Positions 45,102 to 53,227 of a stretch of 64,000 nt of DNA are shown here, piece after piece. Positions within the stretch are counted from its first letter, which is position 1. Every line of letters begins with the position of its first letter. The position numbers and the translations under genes were made by a program. Under the pieces are notes generated by a model, which worked only from the letters and a program-made list of their open reading frames with translations, did not search any database and was not told the origin of the DNA. Source of the DNA: Bradyrhizobium murdochi (GTDB lineage Bacteria; Pseudomonadota; Alphaproteobacteria; Rhizobiales; Xanthobacteraceae); the NCBI RefSeq assembly GCF_000472965.1, contig NZ_AXAU01000005.1:124001-188000 (forward strand), in the 5' to 3' direction.

Positions 45102-45161
45102 ACCCTCCCCTGGAGGGGTCCGAGCGAGTTCTGCTCGTCTCGGACCCCTCCAGGGGAGGGT
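45102..45161. repeat. Long near-perfect palindrome between phosphatase and maf
   Basis: ACCCTCCCCTGGAGGGGTCC at the left is mirrored by GGACCCCTCCAGGGGAGGGT at the right, with CGAGCGAG / CTCGTCTCG inside: about 60 bases in one hairpin. A second short hairpin, GTCCCTGCG / CGCAGGGAC, follows at 45232-45251. The 300-base gap holds no gene. Confidence 0.75.
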
Positions 45162-45366
45162 GAGCCCAGCGATTCGAGGAAGTGCCAGTCGCGGTCACTG
45201 TCATTCCTATGACAACCGCCTGTGGTTATGGGTCCCTGCGTTCGCAGGGACGACGGAAGAATCAAAGTCCTTACAATCACTTGTTCCCCGGTTGTGGAAT
45301 GGAGTGCCTTCCGATAGGTTCCGCGCGCGCGATCCACCCGAATCCCTATCTCCCCGACAAACCAGC

Positions 45367-45990
45367 ATGCTTGGCCGTCCCAAACTCGTTCTTGCTTCCG
45401 GTTCGCCGCGCCGGCTCAGCCTGCTCAACCAGGCCGGCATCGAGCCTGATGCGCTGCGCCCGGCCTATGTCGACGAGACCCCGAAGCGGGGCGAGCTGCC
45501 GCGCGCCTGCGCCAATCGGCTGGCGCGGGCCAAGGCCGATGCGGCGCTGAAATCGGTCCACCTTGACGATGAGCTGCGCGGCGCCTTCATCCTGGCCGCC
45601 GATACCGTGGTCGCGGTCGGCCGCCGCATTCTGCCCAAGGCCAATCTGGTCGACGAAGCCGCGCAGTGCCTGCGGCTGCTCTCGGGGCGCAATCACCGCG
45701 TCTACACCGCGATCTGCCTGGTGACGCCGAAGGAGGCGTTCCGCCAGCGCCTGATCGAAACTCGCGTGCGCTTCAAGCGTTTGAGCGAGGATGACATCCA
45801 GGCCTATATCGGCTCCGGCGAATGGCGCGGCAAAGCCGGCGGCTATGCCGTGCAGGGCATCGCCGGCTCCTTCGTGGTCAAGATGGTCGGCTCCTACAGC
45901 AACGTCGTTGGGCTGCCGCTCTACGAATCGGTCACGCTGCTCGGCGGGGAGGGCTTCCCGATCCGCTTCGGCTGGCTCAATGCCAGTTGA
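45367..45990 (+). CDS. maf: Maf-like nucleoside triphosphate pyrophosphatase
   Basis: 207-residue Maf/Ham1-related pyrophosphatase, which hydrolyses non-canonical or regular pyrimidine nucleotides and can inhibit septation when overproduced. Marks: [13 protein letters not shown] at the N terminus, the acidic [17 protein letters not shown] centre, [11 protein letters not shown], and [13 protein letters not shown]. Length 207 is usual. I start at the ATG at 45367; the upstream open frame crosses palindromic repeats. It overlaps yacG by 11 bases. Confidence 0.94.
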   Translation: MLGRPKLVLASGSPRRLSLLNQAGIEPDALRPAYVDETPKRGELPRACANRLARAKADAALKSVHLDDELRGAFILAADTVVAVGRRILPKANLVDEAAQCLRLLSGRNHRVYTAICLVTPKEAFRQRLIETRVRFKRLSEDDIQAYIGSGEWRGKAGGYAVQGIAGSFVVKMVGSYSNVVGLPLYESVTLLGGEGFPIRFGWLNAS

Positions 45991-46195
45991 CGGCCCCAAG
46001 GACGGCTCGAGGGACGGCCCGAAGGACACCGGCGCGCCCAAGCCGCCGAAACCTTGCCCGGTCTGCGGCAAGCCGGCCGACCCGGCCACGCTGCCATTCT
46101 GTTCCAAACGCTGCCGCGACGTCGACTTGAACCGCTGGCTCTCCGGCCGCTATGTCATCCCCGGCCGCCCGACCGATCCCGAAGACGCCGAATAG
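45980..46195 (+). CDS. yacG: DNA gyrase inhibitor YacG (zinc protein)
   Basis: 71-residue zinc-ribbon protein; in Escherichia coli YacG binds GyrB and inhibits gyrase. The four cysteines are CPVCGKPA and [15 protein letters not shown], spaced C-x2-C and C-x3-C as in the family. The N-terminal 25 residues are Pro/Lys/Asp-rich. Its ATG lies within the end of maf, so translation is coupled. Confidence 0.93.
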   Translation: MPVDGPKDGSRDGPKDTGAPKPPKPCPVCGKPADPATLPFCSKRCRDVDLNRWLSGRYVIPGRPTDPEDAE

Positions 46196-46333
46196 CCGAG
46201 TTCTGCCAAATATTTGGGGATGGATAAGAAGGCGGGCCGCGCCCAGCGAAGCCAACGGCGAAGCTGGGTGGACACAGCCCTCCGACCTCTCTATAAACCG
46301 CCCGCTCGGTGCGGCCCTTGGGCCTTCGAGTAT

Positions 46334-46409
46334 GCCCAGGTAGCTCAGTTGGTAGAGCATGCGACTGAAAATCGCAGTGTCGGTGGTTCGATCCCGCCCC
46401 TGGGCACCA
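46334..46409 (+). tRNA. tRNA-Phe(GAA)
   Basis: Acceptor GCCCAGG pairs with CCTGGGC; D arm GCTCAGTTGGTAGAGC; anticodon stem TGCGA/TCGCA around CTGAAAA, anticodon GAA; T arm GGTGG-TTCGATC-CCGCC; encoded CCA at 46407-46409. Two further copies of its 3' end lie downstream (47058 and 47158), marking it as an insertion site. Confidence 0.98.
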
Positions 46410-46527
46410 TCAAGTTCCGTTTAGCCCGCTTCCTGAAAATGCTCGCCGAGCAAAGGCTCGTCCGGCGTGCTCGCAGAGCGAAGCCGCCCCTGGCACCAAC
46501 CCGCCGCAGCCTCACTTCGACCGGTTG

Positions 46528-46666
46528 TGAGTTAGTCTCTGGGCTTGAGCTCGGACAACGAAATCCAACCATCATCAGCATGTGGCGGGTAGCGGAAGCG
46601 CTGGATGTCCCGATTGAATCATTCTTTGAGACAGAGCGGTCTCGCTCAAAGCTAACCGTCTCTTAG
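46528..46666 (+). pseudogene. Remnant of an XRE-type HTH regulator
   Basis: Open frame ending ...VSGLELGQRNPTIISMWRVA and EALDVPIESFFETERSRSKL, the last helix and tail of an XRE repressor of the type S-x-L-E-x-G-x-R-N-P-T-x-x-x-L-x-x-I-A-x-A-L. The first two helices are missing; the frame continues backwards into the tRNA-Phe gene, so this is a fragment left by insertion or deletion. It sits inside the segment bounded by tRNA-Phe 3' repeats. Confidence 0.7.
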
Positions 46667-46700
46667 TTGCAGCGGCGCCCCCGCGCTTTGGTCCTGATCG

Positions 46701-46859
46701 CTACCGGACCCATAAGGCGACCAGGGCACACGCGAAACCTATCGCTAGGATGGCCGCAGCCGTTATGGTGACCAGGTCAACTGACCAGGGATGGGCCCGT
46801 CCGCCAATTAAGTCGAAGTGTCTGGAGTGTGCTTTGTCCCGGTATGTCTGAAGGCGCAT
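46701..46859 (-). CDS. Possible small membrane protein (52 aa)
   Basis: From the ATG at 46859 the frame reads MRLQTYRDKAHSRHFDLIGG and ends with a hydrophobic segment (LVTITAAAILAIGFACALVA) plus LWVR. One membrane helix at the C terminus, as in tail-anchored small proteins. No family recognised and the surrounding sequence is decayed, so it may not be functional. Confidence 0.4.
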   Translation of the reverse strand: MRLQTYRDKAHSRHFDLIGGRAHPWSVDLVTITAAAILAIGFACALVALWVR

Positions 46860-47057
46860 GGCACGCACTCCTCTGCGCGTTGGATCGTCATTCAATCGGC
46901 GACTGCCAAGACAGTTCCTCGTGAGGCACCGCGGCCACCTGTCGCGAATCCGTCCGGATTACCCGACCAACGATTTGCACCGGGCCACTTGGCACGCACC
47001 GGTTCAATTTGGGCGTGCCCTAAGTGAATCGCCCAAGGCTTGGTTCAATAAATCTAA

Positions 47058-47180
47058 CCCGCCCCTGGGCACCATCCAGTTCCGTTTAGCCCGCATCCTC
47101 AAAGTACCAGCCGCGCGAAGGCTCGTCCCGGCGTAGCCCGAAGGGGCGAAGCCGGATGGTTCGATCCCGCCCCTGGGCAC
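47058..47180. repeat. Direct-repeat copies of the tRNA-Phe 3' end (att-like)
   Basis: CCCGCCCCTGGGCACCAT recurs at 47058-47075, and the following bases (CAGTTCCGTTTAGCCCGC) match those after the real tRNA with one change; similarity continues for about 90 bases. A third copy, GGTTCGATCCCGCCCCTGGG with CAC, lies at 47158-47180. These resemble att sites left by one or two integration events at tRNA-Phe. Confidence 0.75.
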
Positions 47181-47199
47181 TTTCTGTCTCTCGAAGCGA

Positions 47200-47550
47200 T
47201 CAATAAAAGAACCGCTCCTCGACGATCTTGCCGTCCTTGACGGTGTAGAGGCCGATTTCGTCCATCTGCGTGCGCTGGCCGGTCGCCTTGGGCGTCACGT
47301 CGATCTTGAAGCGGAGGGCGAAGCGATCGCCGTTTACATAGGGTCCCTCGGCTTCGAAGCTGTGCACGTCATGATTGGCGGTCCACCATTCGCCCTTGCC
47401 GTGCACCGCCGCGCGGCCACGGACCTCGCGCATAGGCCCCTCCTGGGCCTCATAGCTCACGACGTCGTCCGACCAGAAGCGCTCCGCCTCGTCGAACTTG
47501 CCGGCTTTGAGTGCGGCAGTGAACTGCTTGGCGACCTCGGCGGTGCTCAT
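47200..47550 (-). CDS. SnoaL-like (NTF2-fold) protein
   Basis: 116-residue polyketide-cyclase SnoaL-like/nuclear-transport-factor-2-fold protein: STAEVAKQFTAALKAGKFDE, FWSDDVVSYEAQEGPMREVR, ANHDVHSFEAEGPYVNGDRF, and a C-terminal strand IGLYTVKDGKIVEERFFY. A strong GGAGGA precedes the ATG at 47550. Such proteins are usually small isomerases, hydrolases or binding proteins; nothing identifies the ligand. It lies just outside the third tRNA-Phe repeat. Confidence 0.82.
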   Translation of the reverse strand: MSTAEVAKQFTAALKAGKFDEAERFWSDDVVSYEAQEGPMREVRGRAAVHGKGEWWTANHDVHSFEAEGPYVNGDRFALRFKIDVTPKATGQRTQMDEIGLYTVKDGKIVEERFFY

Positions 47551-47878
47551 GACGATTCCTCCCACGCTTGCTCTAGCTATATATCGTGAGATCTTGTCAA
47601 TGATGTGGACCGCACGATCCTGCGGGGCAACAAGCGTGCCTCGGATGAGCGAAGCGACATCCGGGTTTTGGTTGGTGGCCACCAATCTCGATCACGGCGC
47701 AGAGGGGGGCGCAACCATCGCGGATTTCATGGATCGGCTCGCTTGATGTCAATCGCCACGCGCACGGGCGCGGCGCCATAGCAGGCAGTTGCCGAAATGG
47801 TGTAAACTTCCTCTGTCGTATCCGCCGCGGCCATGAGATTGGCTGCGGGACGATTCTTTCGGCAGAAGGCAAGCGCCC
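47551..47878. other. Non-coding gap between SnoaL-like and cyclase genes
   Basis: 328 bases with no convincing gene. GAGCGAAGCGACATC and GGGTTTTGGTTGGTGGCC here resemble a stretch near 54440-54480 and may be a decayed repeat. It should hold both divergent promoters. Confidence 0.45.
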
Positions 47879-49729
47879 ATGGCCAATGTCGATGCCGACC
47901 GCAAGCTAGTCGCAGTCCTTTGCGCCGATGTTGTCGGCTACAGCCGGATGATCGGGGAGGACGAAGAAGGGACGCTGGCGGCGCTTGCCGCACACATGAG
48001 CGAACTGATCGAGCCGGCGATGGCTCGTCACCATGGCCGTATCGTCAAGACGACGGGCGACGGAATCCTCGCCGAATTCGCGAGCCCCGTCGCCGCGGCC
48101 CGCTGCGCGTTTGAGATTCAGGAGGGCCTTCGAGGGCGAAATGCTGATGTCCCCGAGCCCAAGCGGCAGTGGCTGCGCATCGGGCTCAACCTCGGCGACG
48201 TCATTGTCCTCGGCGGCGACATTTTCGGCGATGCTGTCAATGTGACCGTACGTCTGCAATCACTCGCCGAGCCCGGGAGCGTGTATGCGTCCGCAGCGGT
48301 CGTCGACCAGCTGCGTGGTCATCTCGGATTCGCATGGGACGATCTTGGCGAGAAATCGCTGAAGAACATCTCGCGACCGGTCAAGGTATTTCGCCTGGCG
48401 CCGGCGAGCCCGACAACGACACCGCGGCCAGGCTTGGCGAAGATTTGGCAGCCCACGTTCCTGCATCCTAAGTTCTTGCATGTTGTCGGCGCGGCGGCGC
48501 TCGCCGCAATTGTCGTGGTCATGGCGTATGTCTGGTTGCGGGCGCCATCGCCGGCGACGATGCCGAGCTTGGCTGTGCTGCCGTTCGTGAACCAAACCGG
48601 GGATCCCGCCGACGACTATTTCAGCGATGGGGTCACTGGGGACGTCATCAACGCGCTTGGGCGCTTCTCGGCGCTGAGGGTCATGGCTTATGCCGCTGTG
48701 CTTCCGTACAAGCACAAAGGGGCAACGGCCGAGATCGGTCGCTCACTCGGCGTCCGGTACCTGGTCGAAGGGAACGTGCGGCGGGCGGCCGATCGCGTGC
48801 GCGTGTCCACCCGACTTACCGATGCCCAGCAAGGCATCTTGCTCTGGTCGGAGCAGTTCGAAAAGCCGCTCAAGGACGTCTTCGACGTCCAGGACGCTAT
48901 TGCGCTGCGGGTCGCCGGGACCCTTGCTGCCAGCGTCTCCCGCATCGAACAGCAGCGCGCGCTTGCCAAGCGCCCCAACAATCTCGACGCCTACGACCAG
49001 GTGCTGCGTGGACGCGCAGCGCTGACGCGACTGTCACGAGCCACGAATCGCGAGGCGCGGCAGCTCCTCGAGCAGGCCTTGCAGCTCGACCCTAACTACG
49101 CAGCTGCATATGCTTTGCTTGGGCTTGCCTATCGCGATATGGCGGTTCACGGTTGGACCGAGTTTCCCGCCGAAACGGTCGCGCGGGCCGAGGAACTCGC
49201 CCGAAAGGCGTTGGCCATCGACCCGGATAATCTCGACGCTCACCGGCTGTTGAGCCAAGTGCACAACATTCAGTTCCAATACGAGCGGGCTCTGGTGGAA
49301 ACTGACCGTGCCCTTGCGCTCAACCCGAGCGACGCGGTCAGCTACGGTGAGCGAGGCGAAACTCTCCTTTGGGTGGGTCGCTTCGAGGAGGCAATTGCCG
49401 CGCTCGAGATGGGGCTTACCCTTGATCCGAACCTGCCGGCCCAATACGTCGTCGCCCTCGGAACGGCCTATTACATCTCTCGCCGTCACAGCGACGCGGT
49501 GCGGTTTCTCGAGCGCGAAGCTTTGCGCATGCCGGAGAACGTCTTTATTCCAGTGGTTCTGGCAGCGGCCTATGGCCAACTCGGCCGCACCGCCGAGGCC
49601 CGGAGCGCGGCCGGGACGGTCAGACGCAAGTTACCCGTCTTCGAGCCGCAGACATTCGGTTCACGTTTTCAGAACCGGGAGCACCATGAGTATCTCACTG
49701 AAGGTCTGCGGAAGGCTGGCCTGACGTGA
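47879..49729 (+). CDS. Class III adenylate/guanylate cyclase with TPR region
   Basis: 616-residue signalling protein. The N-terminal class III cyclase domain has metal aspartates D17 (LCADVVGYSRMIGEDEEG) and D61 (KTTGDGILAEFASP), and an Asn/Arg site in DAVNVTVRLQSLAEPG. A single membrane helix at about 203-222 follows, then a periplasmic FlgO/TolB-N-like domain (SLAVLPFVNQTGDPADDYFS) and TPR repeats to the C terminus. This layout is frequent and usually multicopy in Bradyrhizobium. Product (cAMP or cGMP) is uncertain; the ligand of the TPR side is unknown. Confidence 0.9.
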   Translation: MANVDADRKLVAVLCADVVGYSRMIGEDEEGTLAALAAHMSELIEPAMARHHGRIVKTTGDGILAEFASPVAAARCAFEIQEGLRGRNADVPEPKRQWLRIGLNLGDVIVLGGDIFGDAVNVTVRLQSLAEPGSVYASAAVVDQLRGHLGFAWDDLGEKSLKNISRPVKVFRLAPASPTTTPRPGLAKIWQPTFLHPKFLHVVGAAALAAIVVVMAYVWLRAPSPATMPSLAVLPFVNQTGDPADDYFSDGVTGDVINALGRFSALRVMAYAAVLPYKHKGATAEIGRSLGVRYLVEGNVRRAADRVRVSTRLTDAQQGILLWSEQFEKPLKDVFDVQDAIALRVAGTLAASVSRIEQQRALAKRPNNLDAYDQVLRGRAALTRLSRATNREARQLLEQALQLDPNYAAAYALLGLAYRDMAVHGWTEFPAETVARAEELARKALAIDPDNLDAHRLLSQVHNIQFQYERALVETDRALALNPSDAVSYGERGETLLWVGRFEEAIAALEMGLTLDPNLPAQYVVALGTAYYISRRHSDAVRFLEREALRMPENVFIPVVLAAAYGQLGRTAEARSAAGTVRRKLPVFEPQTFGSRFQNREHHEYLTEGLRKAGLT

Positions 49730-49754
49730 ACCGCGCGGCGTGCCGGCCGCGGCG

Positions 49755-50252
49755 TCATTGAGTAAGCTTTGTGCCAATCGGCGCGTCTTTCAGCTTTTCC
49801 CAATTGGCCGCTCCCGCGGCGGCGGTCCCTTGCGGGTCAGCCTGAAAACGCGCCTGGGCTGCCGGAGTACGGAACACAAAGAGACGACCGTCATGAACGA
49901 GCCAATTCTCAGGGTTCGCCTCGACCTTCACGCCCATGGACATTCCCCCGGCACAATAGCCGGCAAACTGCGGGGCATAGCGGTCCGGCGCGGCGCGGAA
50001 CAGCGTCATATGCTGAGCCGAGGCAAAGCGGTAGCGTGCCTCATCCCAGGCATACTCGAACTCAGACTTGCCGAGCGTCGGTCGCCCCTCGGTGAAATAG
50101 GCAACCGTATCGAAGCCCTTGAGCGCGAGCCGTAGCGTGTCCGTTTGACCGGAGACTTGCGCGTGCGCCAAGCTACCAGGGAAGGTTATGAAGGTTATGG
50201 TGAGAAGCAGCGCCGCGGTCATTACAGGCAGAACATTCCGTCGATTCAGCAT
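49755..50252 (-). CDS. Exported YHS-domain protein
   Basis: 165-residue protein with a signal peptide (MTAALLLTITFITFPGSLAH, cleavage near AHA) and a YHS-type metal-binding domain: ALKGFDTVAYFTEGRPTLGK, YAWDEARYRFASAQHMTLFR, YAPQFAGYCAGGMSMG. The motif Y-C-A-x-x-x-S/A is the usual form in exported YHS proteins of rhizobia. GGGAGA precedes the ATG. A copper or heavy-metal role is possible but not shown here. Confidence 0.88.
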   Translation of the reverse strand: MLNRRNVLPVMTAALLLTITFITFPGSLAHAQVSGQTDTLRLALKGFDTVAYFTEGRPTLGKSEFEYAWDEARYRFASAQHMTLFRAAPDRYAPQFAGYCAGGMSMGVKVEANPENWLVHDGRLFVFRTPAAQARFQADPQGTAAAGAANWEKLKDAPIGTKLTQ

Positions 50253-50348
50253 GGAACTTCTCCCACTACGAGCGACGTACCGGTGGACGATAGCATCGGT
50301 TGCTTGAGTTCAGAAAACACAGCCCCGCGAGCTTCCCGAGCAGCTTAT

Positions 50349-50588
50349 GGAATTACGGTGACAGTGCACTAATCATTCCTGTCTGATTAAGTATACTGTC
50401 GCTCTCACGCCGCCTTGTAAGACGCGATCTTCTTGATCTGCGGCGCGAGCGCGTCTTCGGCCGTTTCGAGATCGAAGTGCGCCTGAATGTTCATCCAGAA
50501 CGCAGCGCCCGTGTTGAAGAACTTGCCGAGCCGCGGCGCGGTGTCGGCCGTAACGGGCTTCTCTTCGCCGCGATGCGCTCGATCCGGG
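50349..50588. repeat. Direct repeat (copy 1) containing a higA fragment
   Basis: Starts GGAATTACGGTGACAGTG and runs through CTCTCACGCCGCCTTGTAAG to CGCTCGATCCGG. The same order of sequence recurs at 52312-52558 with scattered differences. The two copies flank the calcium-binding protein gene. The leading GGTGACAGTG string resembles ends of REP-associated transposon remnants (weak, from memory). Confidence 0.8.
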
Positions 50589-50611
50589 TATGCGGCTAGG
50601 TGCGGTCGCAA
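50405..50611 (-). pseudogene. HigA-type antitoxin fragment
   Basis: The frame ends TADTAPRLGKFFNTGAAFWM, NIQAHFDLETAEDALAPQIK, matching the second half of HigA/VapI-type antitoxins (T-A-D-T-A-L-R-L-G-x-x-F-x-x-x-x-x-F-W-x-N-L-Q). The N-terminal helix-turn-helix is missing and no HigB toxin is adjacent, so this is a decayed toxin-antitoxin remnant. A homologous fragment lies at 52366-52540. Confidence 0.78.
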
Positions 50612-51024
50612 GCCTTGCCCGGATGCGCGAAGCGATATTCGGCTTTAGTGCTGATCCCCGTATGTTGCTTCGCTCATACGCCTACTTGCTGCAGCGAGGC
50701 CATCGCGGAGCAAAGTCGGAGGCTTGGAACCAAACACAAGTTCAGCGTCGGCAACCGGACATTGCATCACAATGTCTCGATCGTGCTGAAAAATCACAAT
50801 GGCGCCCGGTCAACGGTCTACAGCGGCGGACGCTAAGTTGGCGCGATCCAGCGATCCCTTGTTCTCGGCCGAAATACCGCGAGAAGGATAACGCGCCGAT
50901 TCCGCGATAGCGGAGCGACGCGGCGCCTAATCCATGCCGGCGCGAGCCGGGTGCAACATCTGCCACATGTGCAGGCCGGCGTCGCTGGCCGCCAGACCTG
51001 CTGAGCAAAGAGCAGGAGGCTCTC
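50612..51024. other. Gap upstream of the calcium-binding protein gene
   Basis: 413 bases. A plus-strand frame ends at 50836 with ...HNVSIVLKNHNGARSTVYSG, which looks like the tail of a lost gene, but I cannot name it and there is no supported start. The last 20 bases hold the ribosome site of the next gene. Confidence 0.45.
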
Positions 51025-52263
51025 ATGTCCACAGCGTTCCGCGTGGTTCTCGAAGGCACTCAGGAAGTCCCCCCGAATAACTCGACTGCGAGCGGTCTTG
51101 GCACCGTCATCTTTGACAGCACGGAAGTCGCCGCGAGCTATACGTTTCAGATCGAAGGCGTCGATTATGGCCCGATTACGGGCGGTCCCGCCCAGACGCC
51201 GTCGACCGACGACGACGTCATCTCCACGCATTTTCACAATCAAGTGCGAGGAGCGAACGGGCCCGTTGTCTTCGGGCAGATCAACCCGGCACAGGACGAG
51301 GATGATCTCAACATCGCCCTGAATGTGGATGGCTCCTGGACGGTAAGTGGTCGATGGGAGACGACGGACCCCGCCAGCGTTCCGATCACCGACTTCGCCG
51401 ACGAATTCGGCACAGCTACGGTGGGAACGGAGATCCCGATCTATTTCAACGTTCATACGAATCAATTTCAAGGGGGCGAGATTCGAGGTCAGTTGATCGC
51501 CATCGCGGATGACAACGACAACGTTGTCGTCGGAACGCCGGGCGACGATTTTCTTCCCGGGCTCGGCGGCAATGACATCATCCGTGGCCTTGCCGGCAAC
51601 GACAGACTTGAAGGCGGCGACGGCGACGACATTATCAGGGGCGGCCAGGGAGACGACGATATCAATACAGGCGCTGGCAATGACCTGGTTTTCGGCGGTC
51701 AAGGCAACGATACCGTCGGCGGCATGGCCGGAAGCGATACAGTCTTCGGCGGTGCTGGCGATGACTTCATCGCCTGGAACGACCCTACGGGCGATGTCGT
51801 GTTTGGGGACGCCGGGAATGACACGCTGCGAGGCGGCGACGCTGCCGCGGACACGATCTTTGGTGGTGGGGGCGACGACCTCATCCGGGCGGTCGCTAAC
51901 CAGCAGTTGGCGGATCATGCGCCCGACCGCCTGTTCGGAGACCGCGGCAATGACACCATCATCGGCGGCAATGCTGATGATACGATCGAAGGCGGCGCCG
52001 GTGACGACACCCTCGCAGGCTTCGGTGGGGCCGATCAGTTCATCTTTCGCGAGTCTGAACCAGGCAATGATCTCATCACCGACTTCGACGTAACGCAGGA
52101 CGTCGTGGTGTTGGACGGCTTTGGAGCCGACTTCGATCCGCTGGACAATCTGAGTGCGGCAGCTTCGGGTACCACCCTTGATCTCGGCGAGGGCAATCAG
52201 GTGGTGTTCGTGGGTCTCCTTCCGACCGAGTTTGACGCCGCGAATTTCCTCGTGACCGCTTGA
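51025..52263 (+). CDS. CHRD-domain and RTX calcium-binding protein
   Basis: 412-residue protein, probably secreted. Residues 1-155 are a CHRD domain (FRVVLEGTQEVPPNNSTASG; VSTHFHN-like THFHNQVRGANGPVVFGQ; HTNQFQGGEIRGQL). Residues about 165-330 contain RTX nonapeptide repeats (GGNDIIRGLAGNDRLEGGDG and so on) that bind calcium. The end (FIFRESEPGNDLITDFDV onward) is the C-terminal region used by type I secretion substrates. AGGAGG precedes the ATG. No secretion genes are adjacent. It is flanked by homologous higA-fragment repeats, so it may have moved as cargo. Confidence 0.9.
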   Translation: MSTAFRVVLEGTQEVPPNNSTASGLGTVIFDSTEVAASYTFQIEGVDYGPITGGPAQTPSTDDDVISTHFHNQVRGANGPVVFGQINPAQDEDDLNIALNVDGSWTVSGRWETTDPASVPITDFADEFGTATVGTEIPIYFNVHTNQFQGGEIRGQLIAIADDNDNVVVGTPGDDFLPGLGGNDIIRGLAGNDRLEGGDGDDIIRGGQGDDDINTGAGNDLVFGGQGNDTVGGMAGSDTVFGGAGDDFIAWNDPTGDVVFGDAGNDTLRGGDAAADTIFGGGGDDLIRAVANQQLADHAPDRLFGDRGNDTIIGGNADDTIEGGAGDDTLAGFGGADQFIFRESEPGNDLITDFDVTQDVVVLDGFGADFDPLDNLSAAASGTTLDLGEGNQVVFVGLLPTEFDAANFLVTA

Positions 52264-52269
52264 GGTCGC

Positions 52270-52299
52270 GGAGGCGGGCCGGATCTACGGCCCGCCTCC
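52270..52299 (+). terminator. GC-rich hairpin after the calcium-binding protein gene
   Basis: GGAGGCGGGCC / GGCCCGCCTCC, an 11-base perfect stem with an 8-base loop, begins seven bases after the stop. No T tract follows, so it may need Rho or may act as an mRNA end stabiliser. Confidence 0.65.
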
Positions 52300-52311
52300 G
52301 GCATGCCTGTT

Positions 52312-52558
52312 GGGAATTACGGTGACAGTGTACCAAACACGGCTAGATTAAGTGCGCCATCGCTCTCACGCCGCCTTGTAAGACGCGCGAGATCTTCTTG
52401 ATTTGCGGCGCGAGTTCATCTTCGGCCGTTTCGAGATCGCAGCGCGCCTGAATGTTCATCCAGAACGCAGCACCGGTGCTGAAGAACTTGCCGAGCCGCA
52501 GAGCGGTGTCGGCCGTCACGGGCTTTTCCTCGTGCGCGATGCGTTCGACCCGGATTGG
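52312..52558. repeat. Direct repeat (copy 2) containing a higA fragment
   Basis: Starts GGAATTACGGTGACAGTG and ends near GCGTTCGACCCGG, aligning with 50349-50588 across its length, same orientation, with scattered substitutions and a small insertion (CGCGAGATC). It closes the segment that holds the CHRD/RTX gene. Confidence 0.8.
52366..52540 (-). pseudogene. HigA-type antitoxin fragment (second copy)
   Basis: The frame reads TADTALRLGKFFSTGAAFWM, NIQARCDLETAEDELAPQIK, then diverges into RVLQGGVRAMAHLI after a small insertion relative to the copy at 50405. Only the C-terminal half of the antitoxin domain is left. Upstream, the frame runs into the end of the TetR gene and is not antitoxin-like. 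Confidence 0.75.
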
Positions 52559-52580
52559 AGCGCAGCGAACACGCTTTGCT

Positions 52581-53180
52581 CTAGCGGCCCGCTCCGCCAA
52601 GCACGAGATCGATCGTATGCCTCGCAATCTTCCGAAGCTGGGCCTCATCGCCAAAAGCGCGTTCGAGCACGGCCAAGCCGCGCGTCACGGTGACGATGTG
52701 TAGTGCAGCGGTTCCAGGGTCACCGTTGAACTCGCCTCGCTTGACGCCCCCTGACAAGGCTTCCTGAACGAGGTCGGTGATGCGCGCCACCAGATCCGCG
52801 AAGGTCTTGCGCGCGCTCTCATCCAGGCCTTCGCCTTCGACCGACGCCAGTTCCATCAGTCCTCGCGTGGTGGGGCATCCGCGGGGCGGCGAGCCGGAAC
52901 GGAAGTTTTTTATGGTCAGATCGAAAAATGCCGTGAGGCGCTTTCGCAAGGTCCCGGAGCCGAGCGCCTTTTGGACAGAGCCGAGATACTCGCTCGCATA
53001 GCGCTCATAGGCGCAAAGAAACAGCGCTTCCTTGCTGCCGAAGGCATTGTAGAGACTGCCGCGCTGGACACCGGCGTCACGCGCAATGTCTGACAGAGAC
53101 GTGCCGCGCACCCCCTTGCGCCAGAATTGATCGAACGCGATGCGCAGGACGTCGTCGTGGTCGAACTCTCGCGGTCTCAT
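52581..53180 (-). CDS. TetR-family transcriptional regulator
   Basis: 199-residue TetR repressor: DDVLRIAFDQFWRKGVRGTS, LSDIARDAGVQRGSLYNAFG, SKEALFLCAYERYASEYLGS form the DNA-binding domain, followed by a helical ligand domain with SPPRGCPTTRGLMELASVEG, typical of AcuR-like/NemR-like members with a conserved cysteine. The ATG at 53180 has GGAGAAG upstream. It is divergent from the tautomerase gene, with a TTGAC/GTCAA palindrome between them, so it most likely represses that gene and itself. The cysteine suggests an electrophile-sensing role, as in NemR; unproven. Confidence 0.9.
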   Translation of the reverse strand: MRPREFDHDDVLRIAFDQFWRKGVRGTSLSDIARDAGVQRGSLYNAFGSKEALFLCAYERYASEYLGSVQKALGSGTLRKRLTAFFDLTIKNFRSGSPPRGCPTTRGLMELASVEGEGLDESARKTFADLVARITDLVQEALSGGVKRGEFNGDPGTAALHIVTVTRGLAVLERAFGDEAQLRKIARHTIDLVLGGAGR

Positions 53181-53227
53181 GTTTCTCTTCTCCACTCCAT
53201 AGGTCCTATCGCGATCGCAAAAAATAT

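Noticed and set aside
47158..47180. Possible second tRNA-Phe gene
   Set aside because: Only the T arm and acceptor 3' side are present, without CCA, D arm or anticodon stem; it is an attachment-site-like fragment.
50600..50836. 78-residue plus-strand frame ending in NHNGARSTVYSGGR
   Set aside because: It overlaps the higA fragment repeat, has no ribosome site and no recognisable family; possibly the tail of a lost gene.
51550..52050. Periodic DNA repeat that could be read as a tandem-repeat or CRISPR-like array
   Set aside because: The periodicity is nine codons (27 bases) within the RTX coding frame; it is protein repeat structure, not a DNA array, and has no spacers.
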